A stretch of 64,000 bases of DNA from Dehalococcoidia bacterium (GTDB taxonomy: Bacteria > Chloroflexota > Dehalococcoidia > DSTF01 > JACRBR01), in assembly GCA_021731085.1 (NCBI GenBank), contig JAKFYB010000008.1:177399-241398 (forward strand), in the 5' to 3' direction. Every line of letters begins with the position of its first letter. The first letter of the stretch is position 1. Under the pieces are notes generated by a model. The model saw only the letters and a list, made by a program, of their open reading frames with translations, was not told the DNA's origin and did not search any database. Made by a program: the position numbers and the translations under genes. This document shows, piece after piece, positions 51,340 through 59,147 of this stretch.

Positions 51340-51367
51340 GTTCTCGTTTAGCCGTTCGATCGGACTG

Positions 51368-52519
51368 CTACCACTGGACGAACATGGGCATGACGACGTG
51401 GACGTAGTCTTCGTTGTCCAGCGGTTTGATGACGCCGGGTTGCGAGGGGCCGGTGGTCTCGAGCGCGACGCGGCCGCCGTCAAGAACGGCGAGCACGTCC
51501 TGGAGGTAGCGGCCATTGAAGGCGATCTTCGATGCTTCGCCTTCAACCTGGGCGTCGAGCTTGCCTTCGTTGTCGCCGATCTCTTCAGCGCGCGCAGACA
51601 CCGTCATCTGGCCGGGGGCGGCGCCTTCACCACCCTCGAACGTGATGCGGACGATGCCGCTGCCATCGCGGGCGAAGATCGAGGCGATCTTGGTCTCCTG
51701 AAGGAAGTCGCGGACTTCGACGACGGCGCGGCTGCCCCACTCCTTCGGGATGAGGCGGCTGTAGTCGGGGAAGGTGCCCTGGATGAGCTGCGCGACGAGC
51801 TCGATGTCCTTGAGGCGGAACATGACCTGCGTCTTGTTCGCGTTGAAGGTCATCGCGACCGGGTCTTCCTGATCCTGGAGCAGGCGGTTCAGTTCGGACA
51901 GCGCCTTGGCGGGCACGATCACTTCCTGCTTCTCGGCGGCCTTCTTCTTGAGCTTGAGCGTACGCACGGCGAGGCGGAAGCCGTCGGCGGCGGCGAGCGT
52001 CAGGACGTCGCCTTCAACGACGAGGTCGACGCCGGTGAGGACGGGGCGCGAGTCATCGGTGGCGGCGGAGAACACGACTTGCGTGATCGCCTCGCGCAGG
52101 ATCTTGGCATCGAGTTCGTATGTGTCGCCTTCGACGGCGGGGATGGGTGGGAAGTCGTCCGCGTCCATGCCGCCAATCGTCGCCTCGTTGCGTGCGCAGA
52201 CCAGCTTAAGTTGCTTCGAGCGCGGGCTGAGGGTGAGGTCGATCTTCTCCTGCGGGAGGGAGTTCACGAAGTCGGCGATGAGGCGGGCGGGCACGGTGAT
52301 CGCGCCTTCGTCCTCGATCTGGCCGCCGATCCAGCAGCTCAGGGCGATGTCGAGGTTGGTGGCGGCCAGCTTGATGCGGCCGTGCTCGGTCGCGATGAGG
52401 ACGTTTGATGTGATGGGGAGTGTGCTGCGGAGGGCGACGGCGCGGCCGACGATGCCGAGGCCGCGGGCGAGATTCTCCTGTAGACACGTAACCTTCATTG
52501 CGTTCACCTGTGTAACCAT
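51368..52519 (-). CDS. dnaN: DNA polymerase III beta subunit (sliding clamp)
   Basis: Forms the ring that tethers DNA polymerase III to DNA. 383 residues fit the family. MKVTCLQENLARGLGIVGRAVALRSTLPI is the canonical start region, and three clamp domains are seen, ending in the diagnostic VHVVMPM. Two starts fit: ATG 52519, 8 nt after a TATACT box (leaderless), and ATG 52498, the usual family start behind AGGTG. The first is used here because the promoter favours it. No dnaA or oriC is next to it, so this is not the canonical origin cluster. Confidence 0.96.
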   Translation of the reverse strand: MVTQVNAMKVTCLQENLARGLGIVGRAVALRSTLPITSNVLIATEHGRIKLAATNLDIALSCWIGGQIEDEGAITVPARLIADFVNSLPQEKIDLTLSPRSKQLKLVCARNEATIGGMDADDFPPIPAVEGDTYELDAKILREAITQVVFSAATDDSRPVLTGVDLVVEGDVLTLAAADGFRLAVRTLKLKKKAAEKQEVIVPAKALSELNRLLQDQEDPVAMTFNANKTQVMFRLKDIELVAQLIQGTFPDYSRLIPKEWGSRAVVEVRDFLQETKIASIFARDGSGIVRITFEGGEGAAPGQMTVSARAEEIGDNEGKLDAQVEGEASKIAFNGRYLQDVLAVLDGGRVALETTGPSQPGVIKPLDNEDYVHVVMPMFVQW

Positions 52520-52527
52520 TTGCCGGA

Positions 52528-52556
52528 AGTATAGGGAGGAGTGAAAGAAGCGACAA
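52528..52556 (-). promoter_or_regulatory. dnaN promoter
   Basis: On the minus strand TTGTCG (52556-52551), 17-nt spacer and TATACT (52533-52528), which ends 8 nt before ATG 52519. The transcript would be leaderless for that ATG. Confidence 0.65.
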
Positions 52557-52590
52557 TAGATCAACGCGCTTGATCATTTCTTGGCATTAT

Positions 52591-52630
52591 GATCAGCGCT
52601 TGTCAGCTTGTCAGCGCGTCAGCCACTCAG
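52591..52630. repeat. octamer array over a stop codon
   Basis: Five 8-nt units (GATCAGCG, CTTGTCAG, CTTGTCAG, CGCGTCAG, CCACTCAG) end inside the stop codon of the wbpA-like gene. Confidence 0.75.
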
Positions 52631-53922
52631 TGGCCGATGCCGATGTACGTCAGCCCGTGTGATGTGACCGCACTCGGGTCGAGGGCAGCACGCGTGTCCA
52701 GCACAGCGCGGAGGCCCGCGAAGGTACCGAAGTCCAAGGTCGCGTACTCAGTGTGCCAGGCTTGGACGACGAGGGCGTCGCAGGCGACGGGCCAGGATGG
52801 TGGTGGCTCGAGGCCGATGACGCGCACTTCTTCGTCCGGGAACAGTGGGTCGTGGATGTACACGGTTGCGCCGCTGGCCTGGAGTGCGGCCGCGAGCGGG
52901 AACGCGCTTGAGTGGCGGGGCTCCTTTACGCCGGCGCGGTAGGCGAGGCCGAGGATGACGACGGTTGTGCCGGCGAGCGAGCCTAACGCTGCGGCGAGGC
53001 GATCGACCGCGTACGCGGCCATGTTGTCGTTGATCTGCCTTGCGGTCGTGATGAGCGTGGTGTCGAGCACGAGATCGTCCGGCATCTGCGGGTTGGCGAT
53101 GAAGTACGGGTATACGGGGATGCAGTGGCCGCCGACGCCGGGCCCCGGTGCGTGGACGTGCGAGTAGGGTTGCGTGTTGGCGGCGGCGATCGCGCCGAGT
53201 GTGTCGATGCCGAGCGCGTCACCAATGCGGGCGAACTCGTTCGCGAGGGCGATGTTTACGTCGCGGTAGGTCGTCTCGGCCAGCTTGCTGAACTCAGCGG
53301 TCTCAGCGTCGCGCACGGGGAGGATCTCAGCGTCGAGCATGACGGCGTAGAAGTCGCAGGCGGCCGTCGTGCTCGCGTCGTCGATGCCGCCGACGATCTT
53401 TGGGTACGTCGCGAGGTCGCGCAGGACGGCGCCGGACGACACACGCTCTGGCGAGAAGGCGAGCGTGAAGTCGGCGGCCGGCGCCATGCCGGTAGCGGCC
53501 GCGATGCGTGCGCCGACGCGGTTTCGGGTTGTGCCTACAGGGACGGTGGTCTCGACGATGACGAGCGCACCGCGCTTGATGTGTGGCGCGAGCGCGTCGA
53601 CGGCGGCGTCGAGCACGGAGAAGTCGGGCTTGTGGGCGTCGTCGATATCGACCGGGACGATGAAGACGATGACCTCGGCATCACGCGATGCGTCGGCTGC
53701 GTTGGTTGTTGCGCGCAGGGCTCCGCTCGCGACGAGACCCGGCAGTAGGTCGTCGATGCCGGCTTCGCCGATGAGCGGATTGCGGGTGGCGTTGATGTCC
53801 GCGCAGCGTTCCTCGCTGATGTCGTAGCCGATGACGCGCGCGCCTTTCGAGGCGATCTGGACGGCGAGGGGGATGCCGATCTTTCCCATACCGGCGATAC
53901 AGACTTTGCGCGATGGTGTCAC
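52627..53922 (-). CDS. wbpA: UDP-N-acetyl-sugar 6-dehydrogenase (WbpA/WecC-like)
   Basis: Oxidises C6 of a UDP-HexNAc to the uronic acid. 431 residues. CIAGMGKIGIPLAVQIASKG is the NAD site, TTVPVGTTRNRV and SPERVSSG follow, and the catalytic Cys is in GVGGHCIPVYPYF. The GTG start at 53922 overlaps the stop of the wbpB-like gene (GTGA). With wecB and wbpB/E/D next door the likely product is UDP-GlcNAcA or UDP-ManNAcA. Substrate choice is inferred from neighbours. Confidence 0.9.
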   Translation of the reverse strand: MTPSRKVCIAGMGKIGIPLAVQIASKGARVIGYDISEERCADINATRNPLIGEAGIDDLLPGLVASGALRATTNAADASRDAEVIVFIVPVDIDDAHKPDFSVLDAAVDALAPHIKRGALVIVETTVPVGTTRNRVGARIAAATGMAPAADFTLAFSPERVSSGAVLRDLATYPKIVGGIDDASTTAACDFYAVMLDAEILPVRDAETAEFSKLAETTYRDVNIALANEFARIGDALGIDTLGAIAAANTQPYSHVHAPGPGVGGHCIPVYPYFIANPQMPDDLVLDTTLITTARQINDNMAAYAVDRLAAALGSLAGTTVVILGLAYRAGVKEPRHSSAFPLAAALQASGATVYIHDPLFPDEEVRVIGLEPPPSWPVACDALVVQAWHTEYATLDFGTFAGLRAVLDTRAALDPSAVTSHGLTYIGIGH

Positions 53923-54926
53923 GCCGACACCTCGACCGGGGCGCCGCGCGCAGCTGAGGCGATGAGGGCTTCGGCGGCGCGCATGGCGGCGAGGCCGTCC
54001 TCGGCCGTGACAGCGACGGGCGCTTCGCCGCGAACGCTGGCGACGAAGGCTTCGAGTTCCGAGCGGAGTGGCTCGCGCTTTTCCACGGGGATGGCGTGAC
54101 GCGGGCCTTCGGTCACGCCCTTCTCGTGGCGGGATGCCCATGCGGGATCGTCGGTCGGCAAGGCCGCGGGGGCTGCTCCGTTCTCGAAGAAGGTGAGTTC
54201 CCGCGCGAGGTAGTCTACGACGAACATGCCGCGTTCGCCCAGAACCGAGAGTTCACGGATCTTGGTCGGTGTCAGCCAGTTCACGTCGAGCACACCGACG
54301 ACGCCATTCTCGAATCGCAGGACGCCCGACAGCATGTCCTCATGCTCGGTGGCGATCCGCTGTTCCGTCTCCGCCTGCACGCGGGCGATCTCACTGCCGA
54401 GGAGGAAGCGCATGACGTCGATGTCGTGCGGCGCGAGATCTAGGACGACGCCGACATCGCGTACGCGCTGCGGGAAGGGGCCGACGCGCCGCGCGTGCAC
54501 CTGGTACACGCGGCCGAGTTCGCCCGCGTCGAGGCGACGCTTGAGTTCGATAACGGCGGGATTGAAGCGCTCGATATGGCCGACGGTCAGTGTGACGCCC
54601 GCAGCCGTCGCCAGATCGCGCAGGCGTTCGCCTTCAGCGATCGTAGCGGCGAGGGGCTTCTCGACAAGCACGGGGATGCCGCGCTCGATGCAAGCAGCGG
54701 CGACTTCGAAGTGCGCCAGCGTCGGCACGCAGACGCTGACGGCGTCCGGGCGCGCCTCATCGAGCATCGCCTCATACGCGTCGAATCGAGGCGCGCTGGC
54801 CGCACGCGAGGCGTCGGGATCAGCGCCGGCGGCGAGTTCCACGCCCGGCATTTCGCCGTAGATGCGGGCGTGGTTCGCGCCCATGGCGCCGAGTCCGATG
54901 ACGGCGACTCGCAGCGGTTGGGTCAT
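53919..54926 (-). CDS. wbpB: Gfo/Idh/MocA oxidoreductase (WbpB/WlbA-like UDP-HexNAc(A) 3-dehydrogenase)
   Basis: NAD-dependent sugar 3-dehydrogenase of 335 residues. AVIGLGAMGANHARIYGEMPG is the NAD domain, EKPLA is the family lysine motif, and GHIERFNPAVIELKRRL is typical of UDP-GlcNAc/UDP-GlcNAcA 3-dehydrogenases. It makes the 3-keto sugar for the next aminotransferase. A -10 box TAGACT ends 6 nt before the ATG, so it may also start its own transcript with wbpA. Confidence 0.88.
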   Translation of the reverse strand: MTQPLRVAVIGLGAMGANHARIYGEMPGVELAAGADPDASRAASAPRFDAYEAMLDEARPDAVSVCVPTLAHFEVAAACIERGIPVLVEKPLAATIAEGERLRDLATAAGVTLTVGHIERFNPAVIELKRRLDAGELGRVYQVHARRVGPFPQRVRDVGVVLDLAPHDIDVMRFLLGSEIARVQAETEQRIATEHEDMLSGVLRFENGVVGVLDVNWLTPTKIRELSVLGERGMFVVDYLARELTFFENGAAPAALPTDDPAWASRHEKGVTEGPRHAIPVEKREPLRSELEAFVASVRGEAPVAVTAEDGLAAMRAAEALIASAARGAPVEVSA

Positions 54927-54948
54927 GGGCCAAGTCTAACGCGCCCGA

Positions 54949-56430
54949 TCAGCGGGCTATCTCGCGGACGGCTGCCGCGATCGACTCGATGTCTTGGTCG
55001 CTCAGGCCGGGGTGCACGGGGAGCGACAGCACTTCGTCGCTGAGCCGCTGGGCGACGGGCAGTTCGGCGCCACCGAGGCCGAGGCGCTGGTAGAGGGGCT
55101 GTTTGTGGATGGGGGTGGGGTAGAAGACGGCGGACTCAATGCCCTTCTCGCGCAGGCCGGCTTGCATCGCGCCGCGGGCTTCGCGGCCGGCGGTTACGCG
55201 AATGGTGTACTGGTGCCAGACGTGGTGGCGGCCATCGAGATCCGTTGGCGTGGCGATGCCTCCGACATTGCGGAGGAGGTCGTTCAGGCGGGCGGCGTTG
55301 GCGCGGCGGCGTTCGTTCTGGGCGTCGAGCTTGCGAAGTTGTACGGAGCCGAGGGCGGCGGCGGGCTCGGTCATGCGGTAGTTCCAGCCGAGCTCTTCGG
55401 TGACGTAGCGTGTGCGTTCGCCCTGCGATCGTAGGGTGCGGGCGCGTTCGGCGATCGCGTCGTCGTTCGTTGTGAGCATGCCGCCCTCGCCGGTCGTGAG
55501 GTTCTTGGTGGCGTAGAAGCTGAAGCATCCGGCGCCGATCGAACCGGCGTTGCGTCCGTTCAACGTCGAGCCGACGGCCTGCGCCGCGTCCTCGATCAGG
55601 GCGATGCCGTTGCGCTCGCACGTCGCACTTAGGGCGTCGGTGTCACACATCTGGCCGTAGAGGTGGACGCCGATGACGGCGCGCGTTCGCGGTGTGATTG
55701 CTGCGGCGATGGCGTCGGTGTCGATGTTGAAGTCATGCTCGCGGACATCGACGAACACGAGGCGTGCGCCGGCCTGGAGGGCGCAGTTTGCTGTCGCGGC
55801 GAAGGAGAATGCTGGCACGATGACTTCGTCGTCGGGCGAACCACCGCGTGACATCGAGCCGATGCCGTGCGCGAGAAGCGCGACGTGGAGGGCGGCGGTG
55901 CCGCTGTTCACGGCGACTGCGTGTTTCACGCCGACGTATGCGGCGAACTCTGCCTCGAACGCGGCGACGCGTGGGCCCTGGGCAAGCTGGCCTGATGAAA
56001 GCGCCAACGCGACGGCGCGGAGTTCGTCTTCTTCGATCAGCGGGTGGGCGAGTTTGATGCGGCGGACGGATGCAACGGCATCGATCGGCCAGATGATCTT
56101 CTCTGGACCGCCGCCGATCACTATGCGTTCGCTGAATGGCAAGTCTCCGTCGAGCGGGACTTCAATTGAAGACCCGTCTGTGAGTTCGAGTTTCAGCGCC
56201 TTTGTTTCATCGAGTGTCGCGAAGGCCACGGTCTTATCGATCAGACTCCACAGGGCTTCGTGCGAGCCAAGTTCAGGAAACCTGTGTGGCACGCCTCCAA
56301 CCGTAACGATCGGACCGTCGAGACAATCGATCCAATAGTCACTGAGACCGATTCGCACGTGGTCTCGCACGAACCAAATCTGGTCGATTTCGAGAGACTG
56401 CAAGAGCGTAAGGTCGTCGTCCGCACTCAT
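54949..56430 (-). CDS. wbpE: DegT/DnrJ aminotransferase (WbpE-like) fused to an N-terminal DUF6188-like domain
   Basis: 493 residues. The C-terminal ~370 are a PLP-dependent sugar aminotransferase: SSGQLAQGPRVAAFEAEFA, AVNSGTAALHVALLA, EDAAQAVGS and the PLP lysine in FSFYATKNLTTGEGG. It would aminate the 3-keto sugar from the neighbour. The first ~120 residues are not part of that family; SLEIDQIWFVRDHVRIGLSDYWIDCLDG and LKLELTDGSSIEVPLD resemble DUF6188-like beta proteins. No stop or ribosome site lies between the two parts. The start at 56430 is set by a TACACT box 7 nt ahead, not by ATG further upstream. Confidence 0.88.
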   Translation of the reverse strand: MSADDDLTLLQSLEIDQIWFVRDHVRIGLSDYWIDCLDGPIVTVGGVPHRFPELGSHEALWSLIDKTVAFATLDETKALKLELTDGSSIEVPLDGDLPFSERIVIGGGPEKIIWPIDAVASVRRIKLAHPLIEEDELRAVALALSSGQLAQGPRVAAFEAEFAAYVGVKHAVAVNSGTAALHVALLAHGIGSMSRGGSPDDEVIVPAFSFAATANCALQAGARLVFVDVREHDFNIDTDAIAAAITPRTRAVIGVHLYGQMCDTDALSATCERNGIALIEDAAQAVGSTLNGRNAGSIGAGCFSFYATKNLTTGEGGMLTTNDDAIAERARTLRSQGERTRYVTEELGWNYRMTEPAAALGSVQLRKLDAQNERRRANAARLNDLLRNVGGIATPTDLDGRHHVWHQYTIRVTAGREARGAMQAGLREKGIESAVFYPTPIHKQPLYQRLGLGGAELPVAQRLSDEVLSLPVHPGLSDQDIESIAAAVREIAR

Positions 56431-56469
56431 GCGTTCAAGTGTATCGGCGAGATTGATCACGCGAGTCGC

Positions 56470-56688
56470 TCAGAACGAGTCTCCGCGCTGGAAGTAAAGC
56501 AGGACGCCACCGAGAGTCGTCCCTTGCGAACCTACGTAGTTGACCGGGAGGGTCGATGTGAGCTGCCAATTGTCCTTGCCCATCGCGCTTAGCGTCTCTT
56601 CCTGCGCACTGAGAAACGTGTCCCAGTCCTTGCCGTTCGGCTGGTTACCGCCGCGCGCGACCCACTTCACCTGATACTCAATTGCCAT
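56470..56688 (-). CDS. small hypothetical protein (DUF4177-like)
   Basis: A 72-residue protein with MAIEYQVKWVARGG and GKDNWQLTSTLPVNYVG, the pattern of short DUF4177-type proteins (EYKVV ... GWELV). Function unknown. It lies in the nucleotide-sugar operon between wbpD and wbpE genes, probably co-transcribed. Confidence 0.55.
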   Translation of the reverse strand: MAIEYQVKWVARGGNQPNGKDWDTFLSAQEETLSAMGKDNWQLTSTLPVNYVGSQGTTLGGVLLYFQRGDSF

Positions 56689-56723
56689 CGGTTACATCCT
56701 TGGTCGAAGTGCGGCCGTTCTGG

Positions 56724-57314
56724 CTACTCGTGCATGGCGGCGGCGTCGAAGGTGCGGCCGCAGGCGTCGCAGTGGTAGTCGCCGGGGTTCTCCATGCGGA
56801 GGGGCTTGCCGCAGGTGCAGGCGAAGCCGGCGAGCCGCGCGGGGTTGCCCTTCACGATGGCGTGCGAAGGCACGTCGGCGGTGACGACGGCGCCCGCCGC
56901 GACGAGCGCCCACGAGCCGATCGTGACACCGGGCAGCACGACGGCTCCGGCGCCGACTGATGCGCCCTGCCCGACGTGTGTGGGTTCGGCGGTCCAGTCG
57001 TCCTCGGACTTCAGCGAGCCGTCGGGATTGATCGCGCGCGGGAAGGTGTCGTTGGCGAAGACGGCGTGGGGGCCGACGAAGACGCCGTCCTCCAGCGTGA
57101 CGCCGTGGAATACGGAGGCGCGGTTCTGGATCTTGCAGCGGTCGCCGATGACGACGTCCTTATCGACGTAGACGCCCTTGCCGAGCACGCACTCGCGGCC
57201 GACGCGCGCGCCCTCGCGGACCTGGGCGTGGTGCCAGACGAAGGTGCCTTCGCCGATGCTGGCGCCGTCGTCGACTTCGGCTGTCTCGTGGATACGTGCT
57301 GCTGTCGTCGTCAT
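56724..57314 (-). CDS. wbpD: UDP-3-amino-sugar N-acetyltransferase (WbpD/WlbB-like)
   Basis: A 196-residue left-handed beta-helix acetyltransferase. Hexapeptide repeats run from about residue 15 to 140 (GTFVWHHAQVREGARVG, VFVGPHAVFANDTFPRA, ASVGAGAVVLPGVTIGSWALVAAGAVVTADVP). The C-terminus has a four-Cys site (FACTCGKPL and HCDACGRTF), common in WbpD/WlbB relatives. It would acetylate the 3-amino group to give the diacetamido sugar. Confidence 0.92.
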   Translation of the reverse strand: MTTTAARIHETAEVDDGASIGEGTFVWHHAQVREGARVGRECVLGKGVYVDKDVVIGDRCKIQNRASVFHGVTLEDGVFVGPHAVFANDTFPRAINPDGSLKSEDDWTAEPTHVGQGASVGAGAVVLPGVTIGSWALVAAGAVVTADVPSHAIVKGNPARLAGFACTCGKPLRMENPGDYHCDACGRTFDAAAMHE

Positions 57315-57350
57315 ACGCTTCTGGTTTCCGTCCCCCGCTATCGCGTCAAT

Positions 57351-57369
57351 CGCGGGCTAAAAGCCCGCG
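57351..57369. repeat. palindromic intergenic repeat, copy 3 of 4
   Basis: CGCGGGCT-AAA-AGCCCGCG (8-bp stem) between the wecB stop and the wbpD start. Confidence 0.8.
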
Positions 57370-57474
57370 CTCTGTGATCGTGTGAGCAGCCCACAGTTTC
57401 CGCTTTTCCGGCGGTGAATACCAGTGACATGGGAGACGGGCGATGCGGGTGTGTAATTGACGCTCGCCGGTTCG

Positions 57475-58578
57475 CTAGGTGCGTTCCAGGATCGCGACCA
57501 TCTTCTCGGCGGCGTGGCCGTCGCCGAATACGGCGGGTGGGTCGCCTGTTAGCGGCGTGCGGCGGGCGGCGGCTAGGATGCGGTCGCAGTCGGCGCCGGC
57601 GAGGACGTTCCAGCCGCCTTCGAGCGTCTCGACCCACTCAGTCTCGTCGCGCATGGTCACGCACGGCACGCCGAGGAGGTACGCCTCCTTCTGCACGCCG
57701 CCGCTGTCGGTCAGGACCATGCGGGCGTTCTTCTGCAGTTGCAGCATGTCGAGATAGCCGACGGGGTCGATGATGCGGACGGGCGGGTCGACCTCGATGT
57801 CAGTGCCCATGAGGGCGGCCTTTGTGCGCGGATGCAGCGGCACGATGACCGTCTCCTTGAGCAACGCCAGCGCGTCGAAGATCTCGGCCAGCTTGGCGAC
57901 GTCGTCGGTGTTCGCAGCGCGATGGATTGTCGCAAGCGAGTACGTGCCGGGGCGGAGCGCGAGCGTATCGAGCACGCGGGATCGCTGCTGCGCGATGGTC
58001 GCATTCTGGAGGAGGGCGTCGTACATGATGTCGCCGGTTAGGTAGGAAGCTGGTCGTTGGTCCTTGGTCGTTGGGGACAATGCGGCTCCTCCACTCGCGA
58101 CTGGTACGCCTTCGAGGCGGAGGTTTTCTACGGCATTGGCCGTCGGGGCGAAGAGCCAGGTCGAGAGACGGTCGGCGACGATGCGGTTGATCTCTTCCGG
58201 CATGTCGCGAACAAAGCTGCGCAGGCCGGCCTCGACGTGGGCGATCGGTATGCCAAGCTTTGCGGCGGCGAGAGCGCCGGCGAGCGTGCTGTTCGTGTCG
58301 CCGAAGATGACGACGGCGTCCGGTGTCTCGCGGCGCATGACGTCTTCGACGCGCTCGAGGATCTGGCCCGTCTGGCGGCCGTGCGACCCGGACCCGACGC
58401 CGAGGTGGTATTCGGGCCGCGGCAGCGAGAGTTCGTCGAAGAAGACGTCGGAGAGCTGCGGGTCGTAGTGCTGGCCGGTGTGGACGAGGACTTCTGTGTG
58501 GCGTGCGCGCACGGCTCGCGAGAAAGGCCCCGCCTTGATGAACTGCGGCCGCGCGCCGACGATGGTGAGAATCTTCAT
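57475..58578 (-). CDS. wecB: UDP-N-acetylglucosamine 2-epimerase, non-hydrolysing (WecB/WbpI type)
   Basis: Interconverts UDP-GlcNAc (or its 2,3-diacetamido uronate) and the manno epimer. 367 residues. KILTIVGARPQFIKAGPFSRAV, VHTGQHYDPQLSDVFFDEL, FGDTNSTLAGALAAAKLGIPIAHVEAGLRS and TDSGGVQKEAYLLGVPCVTMRDETEWVET are diagnostic. Between NLRLEGV and GDIMYDA there are about 20 extra residues, encoded in part by three TGGTCNT heptamers (58051-58071). With WbpA, B, D and E it completes the Man(2NAc3NAc)A route. A TACGCT box ends 7 nt before the ATG. Confidence 0.95.
   Translation of the reverse strand: MKILTIVGARPQFIKAGPFSRAVRARHTEVLVHTGQHYDPQLSDVFFDELSLPRPEYHLGVGSGSHGRQTGQILERVEDVMRRETPDAVVIFGDTNSTLAGALAAAKLGIPIAHVEAGLRSFVRDMPEEINRIVADRLSTWLFAPTANAVENLRLEGVPVASGGAALSPTTKDQRPASYLTGDIMYDALLQNATIAQQRSRVLDTLALRPGTYSLATIHRAANTDDVAKLAEIFDALALLKETVIVPLHPRTKAALMGTDIEVDPPVRIIDPVGYLDMLQLQKNARMVLTDSGGVQKEAYLLGVPCVTMRDETEWVETLEGGWNVLAGADCDRILAAARRTPLTGDPPAVFGDGHAAEKMVAILERT
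58051..58078 (-). repeat. TGGTCGT heptamer array inside wecB
   Basis: TGGTCGT, TGGTCCT, TGGTCGT and TGGGGAC in phase, inside the coding region at an unusual insertion. Three units are 21 nt, so three at a time stay in frame. Confidence 0.8.
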
Positions 58579-58724
58579 CGCAGATAGCGTATGGCGATGG
58601 CGACCATTCGCGCCATCGCTGGCGTAGCCGCTTGACTCATGTCAACCGGAATCACGTTCACGCTGCGCAGGAGCACCGCAAGTGTGGCCGATGACGGGCG
58701 GTCAAGCTGTTACCCTTAATGCGC

Positions 58725-59147
58725 ATGTATTTCACCCGCTTTGGCTATCTCGTCATCTTCTCGATCATCGCCGTTGCCGTCGCGGCGGTGCTGTTCATCG
58801 TCTGGCCATCTTCGGACGACGACAACGGCGCCAACGTCGATGCTGGCGAGACGGCCATCGCCGCGACGAGCACCCCGGATGTGGCTGCGAGCCCGACGCC
58901 GCTGCCGACGCTGCCGTTCGAGCAGGTCGTCAATTTTGCCAACGCGGGAGCCGTCGTCGATATCACAGTGACGGGCGGGGCGATTCTCGTGAACCTGCGG
59001 CCCGACTTCGATGTCAGTGGGCTCAACACGACATCGCATACGTTCACGACGACACTGCCACCGGGCGCGAATAGCGTCGAGGAAGCGCTGGCGGACTTCG
59101 GTCTTGAGGCCAACACGCCGGCGGGCGTCGCCGTCATCAGGCAATGA
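58725..59147 (+). CDS. membrane-anchored protein with FtsH-extracellular-like domain
   Basis: About 140 residues. One membrane span (FGYLVIFSIIAVAVAAVLFIV) and an Ala/Thr/Pro linker precede a small domain: VVNFANAGAVVDITVTGGAI ... HTFTTTLPPGANSVEEALADFGLEA. This pattern recalls the periplasmic domain of FtsH, but no AAA or protease part follows. ATG 58725 is preferred because a TACCCT box ends 8 nt before it. Its stop overlaps the start of the aminotransferase gene, so it belongs to that operon. Function unknown. Confidence 0.55.
   Translation: MYFTRFGYLVIFSIIAVAVAAVLFIVWPSSDDDNGANVDAGETAIAATSTPDVAASPTPLPTLPFEQVVNFANAGAVVDITVTGGAILVNLRPDFDVSGLNTTSHTFTTTLPPGANSVEEALADFGLEANTPAGVAVIRQ

Noticed and set aside
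52528..52630. Replication origin next to dnaN
   Set aside because: No DnaA-box cluster, no dnaA gene and no AT-rich unwinding region were seen; dnaN here stands away from the usual origin cluster.
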